A stretch of 64,000 bases of DNA from Pseudomonas hefeiensis (GCF_030687835.1 NZ_CP117449.1:5394001-5458000); one strand, 5' to 3'. Positions 1 through 8,897 are shown, numbered from the stretch's first letter. Numbers and translations: made by a program. Notes: generated from the letters alone by a model not told the origin.

Positions 1-991
1 TCGCTCAGCACGCTTTCCACAGGACCGACAATCGGCACGTCTGCCTTGATGGTCTTGGAGATGGACGCCGGGTCGATGTCGATGTGGATGATCTTGGCGT
101 TCGGGCAAAAAATTTCGCCGGGCCGTTGATGACACGGTCGTCGAAACGCGCGCCGACCGCCAGAATCACATCGGCATGGTGCATCGCCAGGTTAGCGGTG
201 TAGCTGCCGTGCATGCCGAGCATGCCGATGAACTGGCGGTCAGTGCCCGGGTAGGCGCCCAACCCCATCAGCGTATTGGTTACCGGCAGGTTGAGCATTT
301 TCGCCAATTCGGTCAGCGGCGCGGAGCCACCACCAAGAATAACGCCCCCCCCCGAATACAGCACCGGACGCTTGGCCGCCAGCAGCATTTCGGCCGCCTT
401 GCGGATTTGCCCGGAGTGACCGCGCACAGCCGGGCTGTAGGAACGCAGCTTGGCTTTCTTGGGGAAAATGTATTCGAACTTCTCGGCCGGGTTGGTCATG
501 TCTTTCGGGACATCGACCACTACCGGGCCTGGACGACCGGATTCAGCCAGGTAGAAGGCTTTCTTCATGACCTCCGGGATTTCCGAAGCGTGCTTGATCA
601 TGAAGCTGTGCTTCACGATCGGCCGGGAGATACCGATCATGTCGGTTTCCTGGAACGCGTCGGTGCCGACCATGGTGCTGGGCACCTGACCGGAGATGAT
701 TACCATCGGGATGGAGTCCATGTACGCCGTGGCGATACCGGTGATGGCGTTCGTGGCGCCAGGGCCGGATGTCACCAGGACCACACCGGCTTTACCGGTG
801 GCACGGGCATAACCGTCAGCCATATGGGTCGCCGCTTGCTCATGACGAACCAGGATGTGGGTCACTTCCGGCTCTTTGAACAGGGCATCATAGACATGAA
901 GAAGAGCACCACCGGGGTACCCGTAGATATATTTGACGCCTTCGTCACGCAAAAAGCGGACGAGCATCTCACCGCCAGATAAAAGCTCCAC
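1..991 (-). pseudogene. ilvI: Acetolactate synthase 3 large subunit, partial and frameshifted
   Basis: Thiamine-diphosphate enzyme of branched-chain amino acid synthesis, condensing pyruvate to acetolactate or with 2-oxobutyrate. The N-terminal TPP-binding domain is clear ([15 protein letters not shown], then [18 protein letters not shown] with the catalytic Glu), followed by the start of the central domain. I chose the GTG at 991 because AGAGGTGA lies just upstream and family members start [10 protein letters not shown]; an ATG at 1027 would add 12 atypical residues. The gene runs off the window at base 1. After [14 protein letters not shown] the frame is lost at a run of six A (107-112); removing two bases restores [14 protein letters not shown] and an open frame to base 1. 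This is probably a sequencing error in an intact gene, but real inactivation cannot be excluded. Confidence 0.9.
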
Positions 992-1256
992 GTTGTTCAC
1001 CTCTAAAACGCCAGAATACCGGCCCACAAAAAGGGACGGGTCTTAATAGGTTTACTTCTCGGCAGAGCATGAGCGACGGTGGTCGCCGACTACGTCAGCA
1101 CTGACTGAGCAAGTATTGGGATCGTCCCAAGTGTTGCGGGCTTTTCCCACCCAGCGCGAGGTAACGCGTTGCGGGTGTAACAGGTCGGCGCGGATATGCG
1201 CCTCATGATCTGCCGAGTGGGCCTGCTTCTGGCAGTCCCTCTACAGCGGACTTTGG

Positions 1257-1285
1257 ATTCTTCTGTTTCGCCCTCTGCAAGTCAA
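1257..1285 (-). promoter_or_regulatory. Candidate sigma-70 promoter for ilvI
   Basis: On the minus strand TTGACT (1280-1285) and AAGAAT (1257-1262) are 17 bases apart. This would give a leader of about 260 bases before ilvI. The leader (992-1256) contains a short perfect hairpin TTGGGA/TCCCAA near 1117-1131 but no obvious leader peptide rich in Ile, Leu or Val. The call rests on consensus match only. Confidence 0.3.
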
Positions 1286-1391
1286 GTCGTGAATGTGCTT
1301 TATTCGAAGTAAGCGCATGAGAACGCAAGAAAAAACCTTTAAACGGCAACTGTGTTAGCTTCAATTGCGCAACCCATGACAAGGAAACAGC

Positions 1392-1814
1392 ATGCGAATG
1401 TTCTTCTTGATGGCCAGCCTGCTGGTTGGCCTGAGCCCGATGTGCATGGCCGGTCAGGTCTACAAATGGGTGGACGCCCAAGGGGTTACCCACTTCGGCT
1501 CCCAGCCGCCGCCAGGCGGACAGGCCACGACGGTGATCAAGTCATCCCCTTCCGCCACCAAGCCAGCAGCCTCCCCGCCTGCTGGGGTCATTGGCGACCA
1601 GAAGGCGATTGACCAACAGGTAAAGCAGCAGATTGCCGAGCAGCAAGCCCAGCTCAAGGCTTTCTGCGGACAGACCCGAACCAATCTTGCGCAACTGCAG
1701 AACAACCCGAGGGTACGCGAGGACGTGGAAGGAGAAATGCGCCGCCTCACAGAAGAGGAGCGGCGCCAGCGCATCGACGAAACCCGCAAACAGATCGAGG
1801 AGCACTGCCAATAA
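1392..1814 (+). CDS. DUF4124 domain-containing secreted protein
   Basis: A 140-residue protein with a Sec signal peptide (hydrophobic residues 3-20 ending MCMAG) followed directly by the DUF4124 signature QVYKWVDAQGVTHFGSQPP. The rest is Gln/Glu/Arg-rich and likely helical (residues 70-140). An AAGGA ribosome site lies 9 bases before the ATG. DUF4124 proteins are small periplasmic proteins of unknown function that are common in Pseudomonas. It is transcribed divergently from ilvI and ends convergently with yqcC, so it appears monocistronic. Confidence 0.85.
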   Translation: MRMFFLMASLLVGLSPMCMAGQVYKWVDAQGVTHFGSQPPPGGQATTVIKSSPSATKPAASPPAGVIGDQKAIDQQVKQQIAEQQAQLKAFCGQTRTNLAQLQNNPRVREDVEGEMRRLTEEERRQRIDETRKQIEEHCQ

Positions 1815-1821
1815 CCGGCAG

Positions 1822-2151
1822 TCAGCTAACGTCGCTGATCAACTGGTCGAACTGCGCCAACAGTCGCTGCAACTCAATGCCTTGCCCTGGCCGCTGGGCA
1901 TAGACCATTTCAGCCATCGCCAGGATGCCCGAGGCATTGGGCAGCGGCAGGTCATTTTCCAGGATGGCCTTCATGCGCGGCAGGAAAATCCATTGCAGCC
2001 ATTGCTCGAAGTCCAGCGTGTCGACCGCGAACGGCTCGACACTGGCCAATGCCTCGGCCGACGGCGAAACGCTGCTCCACCAGCCTTGGACCCGCAGCTC
2101 CCGCTCAATCAGCAGCAACTGATCAGCGATCTTGGGAAAGCGCGTATCCAT
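1822..2151 (-). CDS. YqcC family protein
   Basis: A 109-residue soluble helical protein that matches the YqcC family in length and pattern (LLLIERELRVQGWW near the N-terminus, then FAVDTLDFEQWLQWIFLPRM). The function is unknown; in enterobacteria the gene often neighbours truC. Its ATG shares one base with the stop codon of the upstream TPR lipoprotein gene (TGATG), so the two are probably translationally coupled and form the end of the mrcB transcription unit. Confidence 0.8.
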   Translation of the reverse strand: MDTRFPKIADQLLLIERELRVQGWWSSVSPSAEALASVEPFAVDTLDFEQWLQWIFLPRMKAILENDLPLPNASGILAMAEMVYAQRPGQGIELQRLLAQFDQLISDVS

Positions 2152-2870
2152 CAGAGCGAAACCTTGGCCTTCTGACGGGCCAATGCCGCGCCGGCGGAGT
2201 CGCCTTGCTTTTCACGGGCCTGAGCGATCAATTCCCACAGGCTGGCCTGAAGCGCCGGACGACCGTTGGCGAATGTCAGGCCACGACGGGCCAGTTGCTC
2301 AGCTTGCGGTGCATCGCCCTGGGCCATGCGCACCTGGGCCAGGCGATAAAGAACCTGAGGTTCGCGCGGCGCAACACGCTGGGCCCGCTCCAGGCTGGAG
2401 GAGGCCCCGTTGAGGTCACCACCGGCCTGCTGTTGTTGTGCGGTGGTAAGCAGCGCCAGCACTGGACCGTCCAATTGCTCATCGGCGGACAGACCGCCCG
2501 AGCTGGTCGACGGGATGTTGCCCGGTGCCGAAGGCATGCTGTAGCTGCCCTGACCGATTGGCGAAGTATCGATAGGCCCTGGCGTGATCGGCCCCGGCGT
2601 GATGGGAGTGCTGCTGATCGGTGCCGACGTCGTGGCGCCGCCACCGGGCACCATCACCACAACACCGGTGTCACCCTGGGGGATCGCCTGGACCTGCCCC
2701 TGCACTGGCCGCTGCACCGTCGTTTGACGGAAGCCGCCATTGGCCGAGACCCGCTCACTGTTGGAAACGGCAGTGCCGGAATCGACAACCGGAATCGAAC
2801 CGCGTTGTACGGTGGAGCAACCGCTGAGCAAAGCCACGGCAGTTACCGCTGGAATCAACCACTTGTTCAC
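2151..2870 (-). CDS. Tetratricopeptide-repeat lipoprotein downstream of mrcB
   Basis: A 239-residue protein starting MNKWLIPAVTAVALLSGCS, a type II signal peptide with lipobox LSGC, so it should be lipidated at Cys18. A low-complexity Pro/Thr/Gly/Ser linker (about residues 30-120) is followed by TPR-like helices (GDLNGASSSLERAQRVAPREP, then VLYRLAQVRMAQGDAPQAEQL) at 150-235. It lies 16 bases after mrcB on the same strand. The location suggests a periplasmic accessory to cell-wall synthesis, which is inference from neighbourhood only; no outer-membrane activator such as LpoP is recognised with certainty. Confidence 0.75.
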   Translation of the reverse strand: MNKWLIPAVTAVALLSGCSTVQRGSIPVVDSGTAVSNSERVSANGGFRQTTVQRPVQGQVQAIPQGDTGVVVMVPGGGATTSAPISSTPITPGPITPGPIDTSPIGQGSYSMPSAPGNIPSTSSGGLSADEQLDGPVLALLTTAQQQQAGGDLNGASSSLERAQRVAPREPQVLYRLAQVRMAQGDAPQAEQLARRGLTFANGRPALQASLWELIAQAREKQGDSAGAALARQKAKVSL

Positions 2871-2886
2871 TTGAAACCCTCTTTGC

Positions 2887-5205
2887 TTAATTCATCCAGT
2901 CCTTGACCCAATCCATGACCGACTCGGCGGGATTTGGAATGCCACAGGCTGCACCGGGTGGTGGTTCGCTGCCGCGAATATACGGCATCTGCACCGCGCC
3001 CGGGCAACTGGCGTCGGAACCTTGGCCGGTGCGCGAATCCACCCAGGCCTGAACGATGTTGTCCGGTTGCGGCATGTCCAGCGGCAACGGATCGGCCTTG
3101 CGCATGAAACTGGTCCAGACCTGCAATGCACCAGTGGCGCCAGTGAACGGGGTCTTGCCATTGTCGTCACGGCCAAGCCAGACCACTGCCAGCAGGTCCT
3201 GGCTGAAACCGGCAAACCAGCTGTCGCGCGAGTCGTTGCTGGTACCGGTCTTGCCCGCCAGGGTCAGGTTACGCGGCAGTACGTTATAAACCGAACTGCC
3301 GGTGCCTTCACGCATGACCCGTTGCATGGCGCTCTGGATCAGATAAATGGACGCCGGGTCAAAACGTTGCTGGATCTGGAACGGGTAGCGCTTGAGCGGC
3401 TCGCCGTCGGCGGTGAGCACGCTGCGAATCCCGCGCATCGGCGTGTTGAAGCCGCCGTTGGCCAACGTCTGGTACATGGCAGCCACTTCAATCGGCGTGA
3501 GGCCACCGGCTCCCAGCAGCATCGACGGGAAAGCCGGAAATTCACGACTGACGCCCAGGCGGGCCAGGGTCTTGAGCACGTTCGGCACGCCGATCTCAAG
3601 CCCGAGGCGGGCTGTCGACAGGTTGTAGGAATGCGCAAGGCCCTGATACAGGAACACCGTCCCGTGGGACCGGCGATCATAATTCTGCGGCTTCCACACC
3701 TGGCCGTCCGCGCCCTTGACCGAGAACGCCTCGTCGGACAGCCAACTGGTCAGCGTGTATTGGCTTGGCTTCTCCAGGGCAGTGAGGTAGACCGCTGGCT
3801 TGATCAGGGAGCCGATCGGGCGGACCGCATCCAGCGCCCGGTTGAAACCGGCATAATTGGCCTGCCGACTGCCGATCATGGCCTGGACTTCGCCGGTTTC
3901 CGGGTTGGTCACCACCATCGCGGCTTCAACTTCATCAGAGCCCTTGCGCCCGGCCAACCGCTTGAAGGTGTCATTGACCGAGGCTTCAGCCTTCATCTGC
4001 AGAATCGGGTCGAAACTGGTGAAGATCCGCAAGCCTTCTTCAGTCAAGTCTTCGTCGCGGTAGTCCTCACGCAGTTGACGCTTGACCAGGTCCATGAAAC
4101 CAGGAAACGAGCTGTCTGCCAGACTGCCGCGTTTGGTCACGCCCAAAGGCATTTTCTTCGCCGCTTCGACTTGCTCGGCCGTCGCCACGCCTTGCTGTTG
4201 CAGCAAGTCGAGCACCAGGTTGCGCCGTTCGAGGGCGCGCTCCGGATGACGCCGCGGGTTGTAGGAGGACGGCCCTTTAACCATACCCACCAGCAACGCC
4301 ACCTGATGCAGCTTGAGCTCGGACAGCGGCTGGCTGAAGAAGAACTGGCTGGCCAGGCCGAAACCGTGAACCGCCCGCTGACCATCCTGGCCGACGAAGA
4401 CTTCGTTGAGATACGCCTCAAGAATCTCCCGCTTGTCGTAGTGCAGCTCCAGCAACAGCGCCATCATGGCTTCGGTAAGCTTGCGGCTGAGGCTGCGCTC
4501 GTTGGTCAAATAGAAGTTCTTGACCAATTGTTGGGTCAGGGTACTGCCGCCCTGGCGCATACGGCCCGAGGATGTGTTGACCCAGATGGCTCGGGCAATC
4601 GACTTGGGCGAAACCCCGAAGTGATGGTAAAAATCGCGGTCCTCGACGGCGATCAGCGTATCGAGCAGGAACGGCGGCACCTGGTCGATCTTGATCAGGA
4701 TCCGGTCCTCGAGGTTCTTGGGATATAGGCCACCGATCAACAGCGGTTCGAGGCGCACCACCGACAGCTTCGCATTGCTGGCACCGGTCAGCGCTGCCAC
4801 GTAGTCGCCGGAGAAACGCACTCGCACCGCCTGCGCCTGCTCCATGCCTTCATAAAACTGGAAACCACGGGTATTGAGATCGACGGTATTGCCATTGACG
4901 GACGCGGCACCCGGGCCATTGGCAACGCTTTCACGGCGATAGCCCAGGGCATCGAGCTCGGTCAGGAAATCATCCCGACTCAGCTTTTGTCCGACGAACA
5001 GCTCCAGGGGCCTGGCGTAGACCTTGGCCGGGATGGTCCAGCGCTTGCCGGAGAACTTCTCCTGGACCACGGCATCGAGGTAGACCGCAAAGCCAGCGAG
5101 CACGACGAGGCCCACCAGACTGAGTTTAAGGGCCCAGCCCAGCCAGGGCCGCAAGCGACTGGCGGGTGGTTTCTTGGGGGTACGGGGGGATCGGGTACGA
5201 GTCAT
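2887..5205 (-). CDS. mrcB: Penicillin-binding protein 1B
   Basis: A 772-residue class A penicillin-binding protein that polymerises glycan strands from lipid II and cross-links peptides in the periplasm. It has a short Arg/Pro-rich cytoplasmic tail, one membrane segment (LSLVGLVVLAGFAVYLDAV, about 30-50) and a UB2H-like region. The glycosyltransferase domain shows EDRDFYHHFG and GGSTLTQQLVKNFYL. The transpeptidase domain shows SLIK (Ser nucleophile), SYN and KTGTSND. Length and order are typical of PBP1B. It heads a minus-strand unit with the TPR lipoprotein and yqcC, divergent from the kinase-like gene. Confidence 0.96.
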   Translation of the reverse strand: MTRTRSPRTPKKPPASRLRPWLGWALKLSLVGLVVLAGFAVYLDAVVQEKFSGKRWTIPAKVYARPLELFVGQKLSRDDFLTELDALGYRRESVANGPGAASVNGNTVDLNTRGFQFYEGMEQAQAVRVRFSGDYVAALTGASNAKLSVVRLEPLLIGGLYPKNLEDRILIKIDQVPPFLLDTLIAVEDRDFYHHFGVSPKSIARAIWVNTSSGRMRQGGSTLTQQLVKNFYLTNERSLSRKLTEAMMALLLELHYDKREILEAYLNEVFVGQDGQRAVHGFGLASQFFFSQPLSELKLHQVALLVGMVKGPSSYNPRRHPERALERRNLVLDLLQQQGVATAEQVEAAKKMPLGVTKRGSLADSSFPGFMDLVKRQLREDYRDEDLTEEGLRIFTSFDPILQMKAEASVNDTFKRLAGRKGSDEVEAAMVVTNPETGEVQAMIGSRQANYAGFNRALDAVRPIGSLIKPAVYLTALEKPSQYTLTSWLSDEAFSVKGADGQVWKPQNYDRRSHGTVFLYQGLAHSYNLSTARLGLEIGVPNVLKTLARLGVSREFPAFPSMLLGAGGLTPIEVAAMYQTLANGGFNTPMRGIRSVLTADGEPLKRYPFQIQQRFDPASIYLIQSAMQRVMREGTGSSVYNVLPRNLTLAGKTGTSNDSRDSWFAGFSQDLLAVVWLGRDDNGKTPFTGATGALQVWTSFMRKADPLPLDMPQPDNIVQAWVDSRTGQGSDASCPGAVQMPYIRGSEPPPGAACGIPNPAESVMDWVKDWMN

Positions 5206-5331
5206 GGCGGCGGATTATACGCACTTTGCCGCGGTTCAACATGACCACACAACGGGCCCTCCTGTTTGCGTTAACGCGGCTTGCCGCCATAATGACGGCC
5301 TTGAATTTTCCCAGTCTCTGAAGGATCGCCC

Positions 5332-6888
5332 GTGAGCCAGTCCCTGATCGCTGCCCTGCAAAACCCGGCCCTCTATCCGCATCCCGTTGAAGGGTTCCAG
5401 GTCATCGAGACCCACATTTCCTGGGTATTGCTCACTGGGCCGTATGCTTACAAATTCAAAAAGCCGGTCAATTTCGGCTTCCTTGATTTCACCAGCCTCG
5501 AGGCGCGCAAGCATTTCTGCGGGGAAGAACTGCGTTTGAACCAGCGCCTGACCCAGGATCTGTATCTGGAGGTCATGCCGATTACCGGCACCCCAGAAGC
5601 GCCGCAACTGGGTGGCGAAGGCCCGGCCATCGAATACGCCCTGAAGATGCGCCAGTTTCCCCAGAGCCAACTGCTCAGCACACTCCAGGCCAATGGCGAA
5701 CTGACCACGGCGCACGTCGACGAAATGGCCGCGCAGATCGCCCGCTTCCATCTCTCCACGCCCACAGTACCCGCCGAAAACGCCGCCGGCACCCCGGACA
5801 GCGTAATGGCGCCGGTACGGCAGAACTTCGAACAGATTCGTCCGTTCCTCAGCGACAAGGCTGATCTGCTGCAACTCCAAGCCCTGCAAGCCTGGGCCGA
5901 AAGCAGCTTCGAACGCCTCAAACCGCTGCTCACTCAACGCAAAACCGAAGGTTTCATCCGCGAATGCCACGGAGACATCCACCTGGGCAACGCCACGGTG
6001 ATCGATGGCAAGGTGGTGATTTTCGATTGCATCGAATTCAACGAGCCGTTCCGTTTCACCGATGTCTATGCCGACACTGCCTTCCTGGCGATGGATCTGG
6101 AAGACCGCGGTCTCAAGTCGTTGGCGCGACGTTTCGTCAGTCAATACCTGGAACTGACCGGCGACTATCGGGGCCTGGAACTGCTGAACTTCTACAAAGC
6201 CTACCGCGCCCTGGTCCGGGCCAAGGTCGCGCTGTTCAGCATGCCGGCTGAAGCCGACCCGGTGCAGCGCGCCACGACCCTGCGCCAGTACCGCAACTAC
6301 GCGAACCTGGCCGAAAGCTATAGCACCATTCCCTCGCGCTTCCTGGCCATTACCCTTGGCGTTTCGGCCGTTGGCAAGAGCCATGTCGCGATGCGCCTGG
6401 TAGAAGCCCTGGGAGCCATTCGCTTGCGCTCGGACGTTGAACGCAAGCGTCTGTTTGGTGAGCAGCAAATACCCAACGATCCACAAGCCGGCATATATAG
6501 CAGCGACGCCAGCGTTGCCACTTATGCCCGCCTGCATGAAATCGCGGGTGTAATCCTGCATGCCGGGTTCCCAGCAGTGATCGACGCCACTTACCTCAAG
6601 CACGATCAACGCGATGCCGCGGCGCAGGTTGCCGAAGCCACGGGCGCTCCGTTCCTGATCCTCGATTGCAATGCACCACAAGCGGTTATCGAAAGCCGGC
6701 TTGCGCAACGTCAGGCCGATCAAACAGATCCGTCCGACGCAAACCTGGCCGTCATCGCTGCACAACAGGCCAGTCGCGAAGCACTCACTCCCGCGGAGAT
6801 CCTGTGCAGCAAACGGGTCCAGACCAATGAAAGCGGCACGCTCGACGTCGTGGTCGCGCAGATTCGCCAGCGCTTGCCAGGCTTGTAA
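5332..6888 (+). CDS. Fused phosphotransferase-like and P-loop ATPase protein
   Basis: A 518-residue two-domain protein. The N-terminal half resembles aminoglycoside phosphotransferases, with the catalytic loop HGDIHLGN near residue 213 and VVIFDCIEF as the metal-binding segment. The C-terminal third is a P-loop kinase domain with GVSAVGKSHVA near 343 and a later DATYLKHDQR segment. The fusion is a conserved Pseudomonas family without an assigned substrate, and antibiotic resistance should not be inferred. The start is a GTG with AAGGA 7 bases upstream. It is divergent from mrcB across a 126-base intergenic region. Confidence 0.85.
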   Translation: MSQSLIAALQNPALYPHPVEGFQVIETHISWVLLTGPYAYKFKKPVNFGFLDFTSLEARKHFCGEELRLNQRLTQDLYLEVMPITGTPEAPQLGGEGPAIEYALKMRQFPQSQLLSTLQANGELTTAHVDEMAAQIARFHLSTPTVPAENAAGTPDSVMAPVRQNFEQIRPFLSDKADLLQLQALQAWAESSFERLKPLLTQRKTEGFIRECHGDIHLGNATVIDGKVVIFDCIEFNEPFRFTDVYADTAFLAMDLEDRGLKSLARRFVSQYLELTGDYRGLELLNFYKAYRALVRAKVALFSMPAEADPVQRATTLRQYRNYANLAESYSTIPSRFLAITLGVSAVGKSHVAMRLVEALGAIRLRSDVERKRLFGEQQIPNDPQAGIYSSDASVATYARLHEIAGVILHAGFPAVIDATYLKHDQRDAAAQVAEATGAPFLILDCNAPQAVIESRLAQRQADQTDPSDANLAVIAAQQASREALTPAEILCSKRVQTNESGTLDVVVAQIRQRLPGL

Positions 6889-6979
6889 AAAACTATTTCG
6901 GCCGTGGGGTCTTCCCAGCCTTCACGGCCGCTAAATGGTGGCAGTATACTGGCGTCATAAAACCAACAGGTAATATGAA

Positions 6980-7321
6980 ATGAGCCAACCCAAGCTTCTC
7001 GGTACCCCGCTGTATGCTTTGCTGCGCGAAGACGACATTGCCGGTTTCAACAACCAACGGCCTCAAGGTCCAGTTGATATGCGTGGCGGCGATTTTCGCG
7101 GACTTGATCTGCGAGAGCTCGATGCCGACGACGTGGATTTCACCGACGCTTACTTCCGCTCCGCGGATTTGCGCGGCATCGATTTTCGCAAGTCATCCCT
7201 GGAAGGCGCGAGCCTGGCCCATGCGCAGATATCGGGCGCCTATTTCCCACCGGAGCTGTCTGCCGACGAGATTTTGATGTCGATGAACTTCGGCACCCGG
7301 CTGCGTTACCGCACTCGCTGA
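6980..7321 (+). CDS. Pentapeptide-repeat protein
   Basis: A 113-residue protein with a run of pentapeptide repeats of the A(D/N)LXX type at about residues 35-85 (DFRGLDLRELDADDVDFTDA, YFRSADLRGIDFRKSSLEGA). These should form a short right-handed quadrilateral beta helix. The C-terminal PPELSADEILMSMNFGTRLR is typical of the Pseudomonas members. Function is unknown; the number of coils is too low to suggest DNA mimicry as in Qnr proteins. It appears monocistronic. Confidence 0.85.
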   Translation: MSQPKLLGTPLYALLREDDIAGFNNQRPQGPVDMRGGDFRGLDLRELDADDVDFTDAYFRSADLRGIDFRKSSLEGASLAHAQISGAYFPPELSADEILMSMNFGTRLRYRTR

Positions 7322-7530
7322 GCCAAGCCAGGCCTGTCGCAAACCGAATAGATCTCCAGCGCCCCCGCCTGCGCTGGACGATGCAGCTTGCCGCGTGCTC
7401 GCGCCTATCGTGCGTAATGCATTAGAAGCTTTTGCTTCAAATCCCACCAAAGAATCACACTTTTCCTACTGACCGCTACACTGCTGAGAAGCTTGCCCAC
7501 TGCACCAGTCGGCCGTCGCAAGGAGGCTCG

Positions 7531-7803
7531 ATGAATGATGAACTGCAACATCTGAAAAATCTGGGCAAGACATCAGCCCAGTGGCTGCATGCCGTAGGCA
7601 TCCACAGCGCCTCGGATTTGCGCCGCCTCGGAGCGGTTGATGCCTATCGCGCAGTACGCACTCGCGGCTTCCGGGCTTCAAAGGTATTGCTCTATGCCAT
7701 AGAGGGCGCGTTGATGGATGTGCACTGGAATGACATCCCAGCCGAGCGTAAGGAAGCCTTGAACAAACAATTGGACGCCGTTTCGACGCGCCACAAAGCC
7801 TGA
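7531..7803 (+). CDS. TfoX/Sxy C-terminal-domain protein
   Basis: A 90-residue protein that is almost entirely a TfoX C-terminal domain (LKNLGKTSAQWLHAVGIHS, then SDLRRLGAVDAYRAVRTRG), a helix-hairpin-helix-like fold. The N-terminal domain of the competence regulator TfoX is absent, so a competence role is not implied. I chose the ATG at 7531 because AAGGAGG ends 6 bases upstream; the longer frame from 7432 has no such signal. It lies immediately before the PrrF locus. The 209 bases before it show nothing recognisable. Confidence 0.85.
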   Translation: MNDELQHLKNLGKTSAQWLHAVGIHSASDLRRLGAVDAYRAVRTRGFRASKVLLYAIEGALMDVHWNDIPAERKEALNKQLDAVSTRHKA

Positions 7804-7872
7804 CGATTCCCCTTGTTTGGCGCCGCGAGGCCTTAGCCTGGTAGTTATTTCAGCAAATCCAAAAAACAATGT

Positions 7873-7903
7873 TTGACTTGGTAATGAGAATCGCTATGAT
7901 TAC
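7873..7903 (+). promoter_or_regulatory. Fur-regulated promoter of the PrrF small RNA
   Basis: TTGACT (7873-7878) and TATGAT (7895-7900) form a sigma-70 promoter with a 16-base spacer. A Fur-box-like sequence GGTAATGAGAATCGCTATG (7880-7898) fills the spacer and overlaps the -10; it matches 14 of 19 positions of GATAATGATAATCATTATC. Fe-Fur bound here would block RNA polymerase, so the RNA should be made in iron starvation. Confidence 0.8.
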
Positions 7904-7906
7904 CAC

Positions 7907-8018
7907 ATCCGGTCGCGAGACTGGCCGATATTTGAAAAGCCCTTGGTTCGGACTCTCAGATATCTCCTCATCAGGCTAATCACGGTTATTTGACCCGGCT
8001 TTTGCCGGGTCTTTTTTT
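7907..8018 (+). ncRNA. prrF: PrrF iron-responsive small RNA
   Basis: About 112 bases between a Fur-controlled promoter and an intrinsic terminator. It contains the 5' hairpin region GGTCGCGAGACTGGCC and the conserved antisense core CATCAGGCTAATCACGGTTA, followed by GACCCGGC-TTTT-GCCGGGTC and seven T. PrrF RNAs act with Hfq to repress mRNAs of non-essential iron proteins (for example succinate dehydrogenase and iron superoxide dismutase) when iron is scarce. In P. aeruginosa two tandem copies lie beside phuW; here one copy lies beside the same ChaN-like gene. The 5' end is inferred from the -10 position. Confidence 0.88.
7992..8018 (+). terminator. Intrinsic terminator of prrF
   Basis: Perfect 8-bp stem GACCCGGC/GCCGGGTC with a TTTT loop followed by seven T. 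It ends 10 bases before the stop codon of the convergent ChaN-like gene. Confidence 0.9.
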
Positions 8019-8027
8019 GTCTGCTCG

Positions 8028-8876
8028 TCAGCCCTTGGAGTGTTCACGCATCTGCGCGCAGTAATCCTGAGGCGGTGCGGCCTTGGTGTACCACACGTAA
8101 TCCGCCATGGCCGCAGAAACGTCGCTGCCCTCCTCGGCCAGCATCAGGACTGTCGGCGCCTCACTGGCGCCCAGATCCAGCACATGCAGCGGCACACCGA
8201 CATCCTTTCGCCCATGCCAGGCACCGGCGAACAACAATGCAGGTATTGGCGCACCCAACAAACGTTCGGCCATACGTCGGTCACGTTGTTGCTGGACAGC
8301 CAGCATCGCCGGCATCTGTGATTCGGGCAGCAGGTCGCAATGGGATTGGCGGATCTGCTCCAGCAACTGATCCTTCACGCCGGCCGCATTCGCACGAGCG
8401 CCTTGCAAGTCCGGCGCTTGCCGGTAGACGCGCTGGATCTCGGCTGCGTCCAGATTGGCGGCCAATAATGGATAGCCTTGCGCCAGGGCGAACTCGACGA
8501 TCGGACCATACAGGCTCCAATCCCATCCCGGTGACCAATCCAGGGCACCGGGCAGATCGGTTGGCAAGGCAGGTAACTGGCGGACCGCGTCAACCCGAAG
8601 CTGCTGGTGGGGCGTCAGCATTTCCAGCAGCAGGCTGCCTTGGGCCCGTTGCGCGGCCAAGGCTTTAAGCAGCCATAGCTGCAGCACGTGGTGATCCCGA
8701 TTGTCATGCTGTTCGCCCACCACCACTCGCGGCGCCCGCGCCAGGCGCTCGACCAACACTTGGGGCGTAATGGCCCGGCCATTGTGCAAATCACGGATCT
8801 GCCCGTCGACCGGCGGCGGCACGGTGCTCTGACAGGCCGTCAGCACACTCAATGCCAGAATCAGAATCAGGCGCAC
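8028..8876 (-). CDS. ChaN family lipoprotein (PhuW-like)
   Basis: A 282-residue outer-membrane-type lipoprotein: MRLILILALSVLTAC is a lipoprotein signal with lipobox LTAC. The mature part has the ChaN/haem-binding uptake signature VVVGEQHDNRDHHVLQLWLL near residue 50 and LLFAGAWHGRKDVGVPLHV near 215. ChaN proteins bind heme and are linked to iron uptake. It is the last gene of the hmuTUV unit, 21 bases after hmuV, matching phuW in P. aeruginosa. A direct role in heme handling is inferred from family and position. Confidence 0.88.
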   Translation of the reverse strand: MRLILILALSVLTACQSTVPPPVDGQIRDLHNGRAITPQVLVERLARAPRVVVGEQHDNRDHHVLQLWLLKALAAQRAQGSLLLEMLTPHQQLRVDAVRQLPALPTDLPGALDWSPGWDWSLYGPIVEFALAQGYPLLAANLDAAEIQRVYRQAPDLQGARANAAGVKDQLLEQIRQSHCDLLPESQMPAMLAVQQQRDRRMAERLLGAPIPALLFAGAWHGRKDVGVPLHVLDLGASEAPTVLMLAEEGSDVSAAMADYVWYTKAAPPQDYCAQMREHSKG

Positions 8877-8897
8877 ATCTACATCCTCAAGGAACCC

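Noticed and set aside
1203..1493. 96-codon minus-strand frame between ilvI and the DUF4124 gene
   Set aside because: Overlaps the start of the DUF4124 gene, no ribosome site, no family resemblance.
3022..4728. 568-codon open frame on the plus strand across mrcB
   Set aside because: Shadow of mrcB with His/Gln/Arg-rich composition typical of antisense frames.
5236..6765. 509-codon open frame antisense to the kinase-like fusion gene
   Set aside because: The sense frame has clear phosphotransferase and P-loop motifs; this one has none.
5332..6888. Aminoglycoside resistance gene
   Set aside because: The phosphotransferase-like half belongs to a conserved core fusion family; there is no sign of transfer or of resistance function.
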